Source of the DNA: Nitrososphaerota archaeon
GTDB lineage: Archaea > Thermoproteota > Nitrososphaeria > Conexivisphaerales > Conexivisphaeraceae
Length of the DNA: 53,466 nt
Direction: 5' to 3'
NCBI GenBank assembly: GCA_009903775.1
Contig: WYEM01000016.1
Coordinates: 1 to 53,466, forward strand
The notes below the pieces were generated by a model, which worked only from the letters and a program-made list of their open reading frames with translations, was not told the origin of the DNA and searched no databases. Every line of letters starts with the position of its first letter. The first letter of the stretch is position 1. Both the position numbers and the translations under genes were made by a program. Positions 51,223 to 53,466 of this stretch are shown here, piece by piece.

Positions 51223-53466
51223 TCACCGCCGGATGGCGCCCTGGGCCGATTTGATCGCGCGCAATATGTTCTCCGGGTTCAGGGGGGCGCGGTCAAGCTT
51301 CACGCCTAGCGGGCTGAGCGCATCCTCTATGGCGCTGAAGAGCGCCGCCGGGGCGCCTATGCTCCCGCCCTCGCCCATCCCCTTCCAGCCGCCGAGCTGT
51401 GGGCTGGGCGTCTCTATGTGCTCGACCTCTATGTTCGGGATCTCCAGGGCCGTCGGGACCAGGTAGTCCACGAACGTGGAGTTGAGGAGGTTGCCGTTCT
51501 CATCGTAGCGGAGCTCCTCGTACATGGTGCCGCCGATCTCATGCGCGACTGCGCCGTGCGTCTGGCCGTGCATCGTCATCGGGTTCACGGCTATACCGGC
51601 GTCCTCCAGGACGTAGTACTTCAGTATGTCCACCTTCCCGGTCTCGGGGTCCACCTCCACCACCACGAAGTGCCAGGCGTGGCTAGTGGTCGTGTAGACC
51701 TGGGGCTCGTACGTCGTCACGACCTCCAGCCCCGGCTCCAAGTCCATGGGTATCCTGTGAACCTCCTGGTACGCTATCCTGGCCACCTCCCGGAATGAGA
51801 TCCTGGCCGAGGGGTTCGACCTCACGTAGAACCAGCCGCGCGCCAGGTCGACGTCCTCCGGGTTCACCCCCAGGTTGAACGCGGCTATCTTCGTCATCTT
51901 CTCCCTAATCATCCTGGCGGCCTTCACCGCGGCCCCGCCCACGACCACCGTGGCCCTGCTGGCCCAGGCGCCATAGCTGTAGGGGGTGTCGTCCGTGTCC
52001 CCCTCCACGACCGTCACGTCGTCCACGTGGACCTGGAGCTCCTCGGCGACTATCTGCGCGAATATGGTCTCGTGGCTCATCCCCTGCGTGGACTGGCCAG
52101 TGAAGAACTTCACCTTGCCCGTGGGCTCCACCCTGAGCCTGACCATGTCGTACCCGCCGACCTTCCACCCCAGGCCCTCGGACAGCCTCTTGGAGGAGGG
52201 CGCGGAGTACTCGACATACGTCGACACGCCTATTCCGATGTACCTACCCTGCCTCCTCAGCTCCTCCTGGCGCTTCCTCCATCCCCAGTAGTCGAACGAG
52301 CGCAGGGCGGTCTCCAGGGCCCTCGGATAATTGCCGCTGTCGTAGACTATATTCGTTATCTGCCTGTAGGGCATCTCATCCGGCCCTATCAGGTTGCGCC
52401 TGCGTATCTCGACCGGATCCAGGCCCAGCCTGCGGGCCGCGGCGTCCATTATCCTCTCCATGATCAGTGCCCCGGTGGGCCTCCCGAACCCGCGGTGGGC
52501 GGCGTAGGGCGCCTTGTTCGTGGCCACGCAATACAGGTCGAACTCGAACCCGCGCATCTTGTACGGGCCGGGGACCTGCGCCTGCGCCACGAGCGCCGGC
52601 TGTATCTCCGTCCAGAAGGCGCCGTAGACGCCGAAGTCCGCTATTCCCTTCACCGAGACCGCCAGCAGCTTCCCGTCCTTCGTGAAGGCGCCCCTGTACC
52701 ATATCTTCCAGTCCCTCGCGTGCCCGGTCACCTGGAGGTTCTCGGTCCTGGTCTCGACCCACTTGACCGGCCTCCTCAGCTTGAGCGCGAGCTGCAGGAC
52801 AGCCACGTCGTCCGGGTACACGTGCGACTTGGGGCCGAAGCCGCCCCCGACCCTCTTGGCTATCACCTTTATCCTGTCCTCGGGGAACCCGAGGACCTGC
52901 GACACGTATGTCTTGAGCACGTGAGGGAACTGCGTCGTGGCCCATATAGTGAGGGTCCCCCTCGTCTGATCGTAGTGCGCGGTTATCGCGCGGGGCTCAA
53001 TCGGGGTCGGCGAGTGCCTGTTGCTGACGAGGGTCCCCTCGACCACCACGTCGGCGCTGGAGAAGGACCCCTCGACGTCGCCGAACTTGGCCTTGCCATG
53101 GTAGATCACGTTGTCCCCCCACTCCTCGTAGAGCAGGGGGGCCCCCGGCTCGAGCGCCCTCTCCGCGTCGACCACGGCCGGGAGGGGCTCGTACTCCACC
53201 TCGACCAGCTGCGCGGCGTCCTCGGCGGCGTACCTGTCAGTTGCGGCCACCGCCACCACGGGCTCGCCCTGGAACCTCACCTTGCCCACCGCGAGGGACG
53301 TGCGCGGGACCTGCCTCATGCCGGGGAACTCCATCCAGGAGGGCAGGGGGACGGCCTCGTCGGGCGTCAGCACGCCCACCACCTTCGGGTGGGCGAGGGC
53401 GCGCGACACGTCCACGCGCTTTATCCGCGCGTGGGCGTAGGGGCTCCTTACGAAGGCGACGTAGAC
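51223..53466 (-). CDS. Molybdenum hydroxylase large subunit, set 3 (partial)
   Basis: 748 codons; the N-terminus lies beyond the window, as VYVAFVRSPYAHARIKRVDVSRAL is already open at 53466. Features: KRVGGGFGPK, AAHRGFGRPTGALIMER in place of the CO dehydrogenase loop, GQSTQGMSHETIFAQI and the Glu in GGWKGMGEGGSIGAP. It is most like the set 2 large subunit, sharing long DNA patches of near identity, while other parts differ. Its FAD and Fe-S subunits are expected outside the window. The start codon is not visible. Confidence 0.88.
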   Translation of the reverse strand, partial: VYVAFVRSPYAHARIKRVDVSRALAHPKVVGVLTPDEAVPLPSWMEFPGMRQVPRTSLAVGKVRFQGEPVVAVAATDRYAAEDAAQLVEVEYEPLPAVVDAERALEPGAPLLYEEWGDNVIYHGKAKFGDVEGSFSSADVVVEGTLVSNRHSPTPIEPRAITAHYDQTRGTLTIWATTQFPHVLKTYVSQVLGFPEDRIKVIAKRVGGGFGPKSHVYPDDVAVLQLALKLRRPVKWVETRTENLQVTGHARDWKIWYRGAFTKDGKLLAVSVKGIADFGVYGAFWTEIQPALVAQAQVPGPYKMRGFEFDLYCVATNKAPYAAHRGFGRPTGALIMERIMDAAARRLGLDPVEIRRRNLIGPDEMPYRQITNIVYDSGNYPRALETALRSFDYWGWRKRQEELRRQGRYIGIGVSTYVEYSAPSSKRLSEGLGWKVGGYDMVRLRVEPTGKVKFFTGQSTQGMSHETIFAQIVAEELQVHVDDVTVVEGDTDDTPYSYGAWASRATVVVGGAAVKAARMIREKMTKIAAFNLGVNPEDVDLARGWFYVRSNPSARISFREVARIAYQEVHRIPMDLEPGLEVVTTYEPQVYTTTSHAWHFVVVEVDPETGKVDILKYYVLEDAGIAVNPMTMHGQTHGAVAHEIGGTMYEELRYDENGNLLNSTFVDYLVPTALEIPNIEVEHIETPSPQLGGWKGMGEGGSIGAPAALFSAIEDALSPLGVKLDRAPLNPENILRAIKSAQGAIRR

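Noticed and set aside
1-53466. Stop codon reassignment as reason for the missing stops
   Set aside because: TAA, TAG and TGA each end well-conserved genes at normal length here (for example the FDH-like gene, purC and purS).
37394-53466. True aerobic CO dehydrogenase
   Set aside because: None of the three large subunits has the AYxCSFR active-site loop; set 2 and set 3 read IRGFSR and HRGFGR, and set 1 MRSAGN.
1-53466. CRISPR arrays, rRNA and tRNA genes
   Set aside because: No regularly spaced repeats, and no rRNA-like or cloverleaf-like sequence was recognised by reading; a tRNA scan and an RNA covariance search would settle it.

Overview
The window reads as a high-GC TACK-type archaeon (Thermoproteota/Thaumarchaeota grade; a Conexivisphaera-like lineage would fit, but this is inference). 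The grounds are arginine coding dominated by AGG, T/A-rich TATA boxes centred about 26 nt upstream of many GTG/TTG/ATG starts (leaderless transcripts), archaeal family types (small PurL with PurS and PurQ, a ThiN-type regulator, an ISH3-like IS, TnpB) and dense ATGA/GTGA/TTGA overlaps inside operons. No rRNA, tRNA or CRISPR array was found.

Positions 1-14,700 hold de novo purine synthesis. An exonuclease III gene converges on purM. purE-purK run rightward. A leftward operon reads purC-purF1-purF2-purD-purT-purS-purL-purQ and is followed by a TDT-family carrier that is frameshifted in an 8-G run. PurT uses formate, and a formate dehydrogenase-like molybdoprotein gene lies directly upstream of purC. 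The two tandem PurF proteins are unequal: PurF1 has the glutaminase residues, whereas PurF2 has lost them but keeps the PRPP loop and the putative Fe-S cysteines.

Positions 14,700-33,700 are mixed. They hold the formate dehydrogenase-like enzyme, RNase HI, a V4R protein, a DUF309 protein, then a mobile-element scar (an ISH3-like IS inside the terminal hairpin of a truncated tnpB element, next to an MFS gene stump). After that come an RHH-like regulator with a 16-bp palindromic operator candidate, an M32 carboxypeptidase, a class II amidotransferase divergent from a ferritin-like/VIT1 iron exporter, a TauE/flippase/glycosyltransferase/radical SAM/HEPN series, and an MFS transporter. A second, tnpB-less copy of the TnpB right-end RNA scaffold follows at 30.43 kb with its own BRE/TATA, then a decayed transposase, a DUF1614 membrane protein, a ThiN-domain regulator and a nuclease-like protein.

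Positions 33,600-53,466 are catabolic. They encode EtfBA with a membrane EtfD-type Fe-S quinone reductase, two complete three-subunit molybdenum hydroxylases plus the large subunit of a third (cut by the window end), CoxG, an acyl-CoA ligase, a thiolase-fold protein without thiolase residues paired with a DUF35 protein, a divergent crotonase, an acyl-CoA dehydrogenase and a hotdog thioesterase. Together they suggest activation, hydroxylation, dehydrogenation and cleavage of an organic acid as CoA ester, with electrons passing through ETF to the quinone pool.

The most unusual signals are the orphan TnpB-type RNA with its own promoter, the active/pseudo-glutaminase PurF pair, a PurF whose nucleophilic Cys lies upstream of every ordinary start codon, and a recurring lack of a stop codon at the expected 3' end of seven genes.
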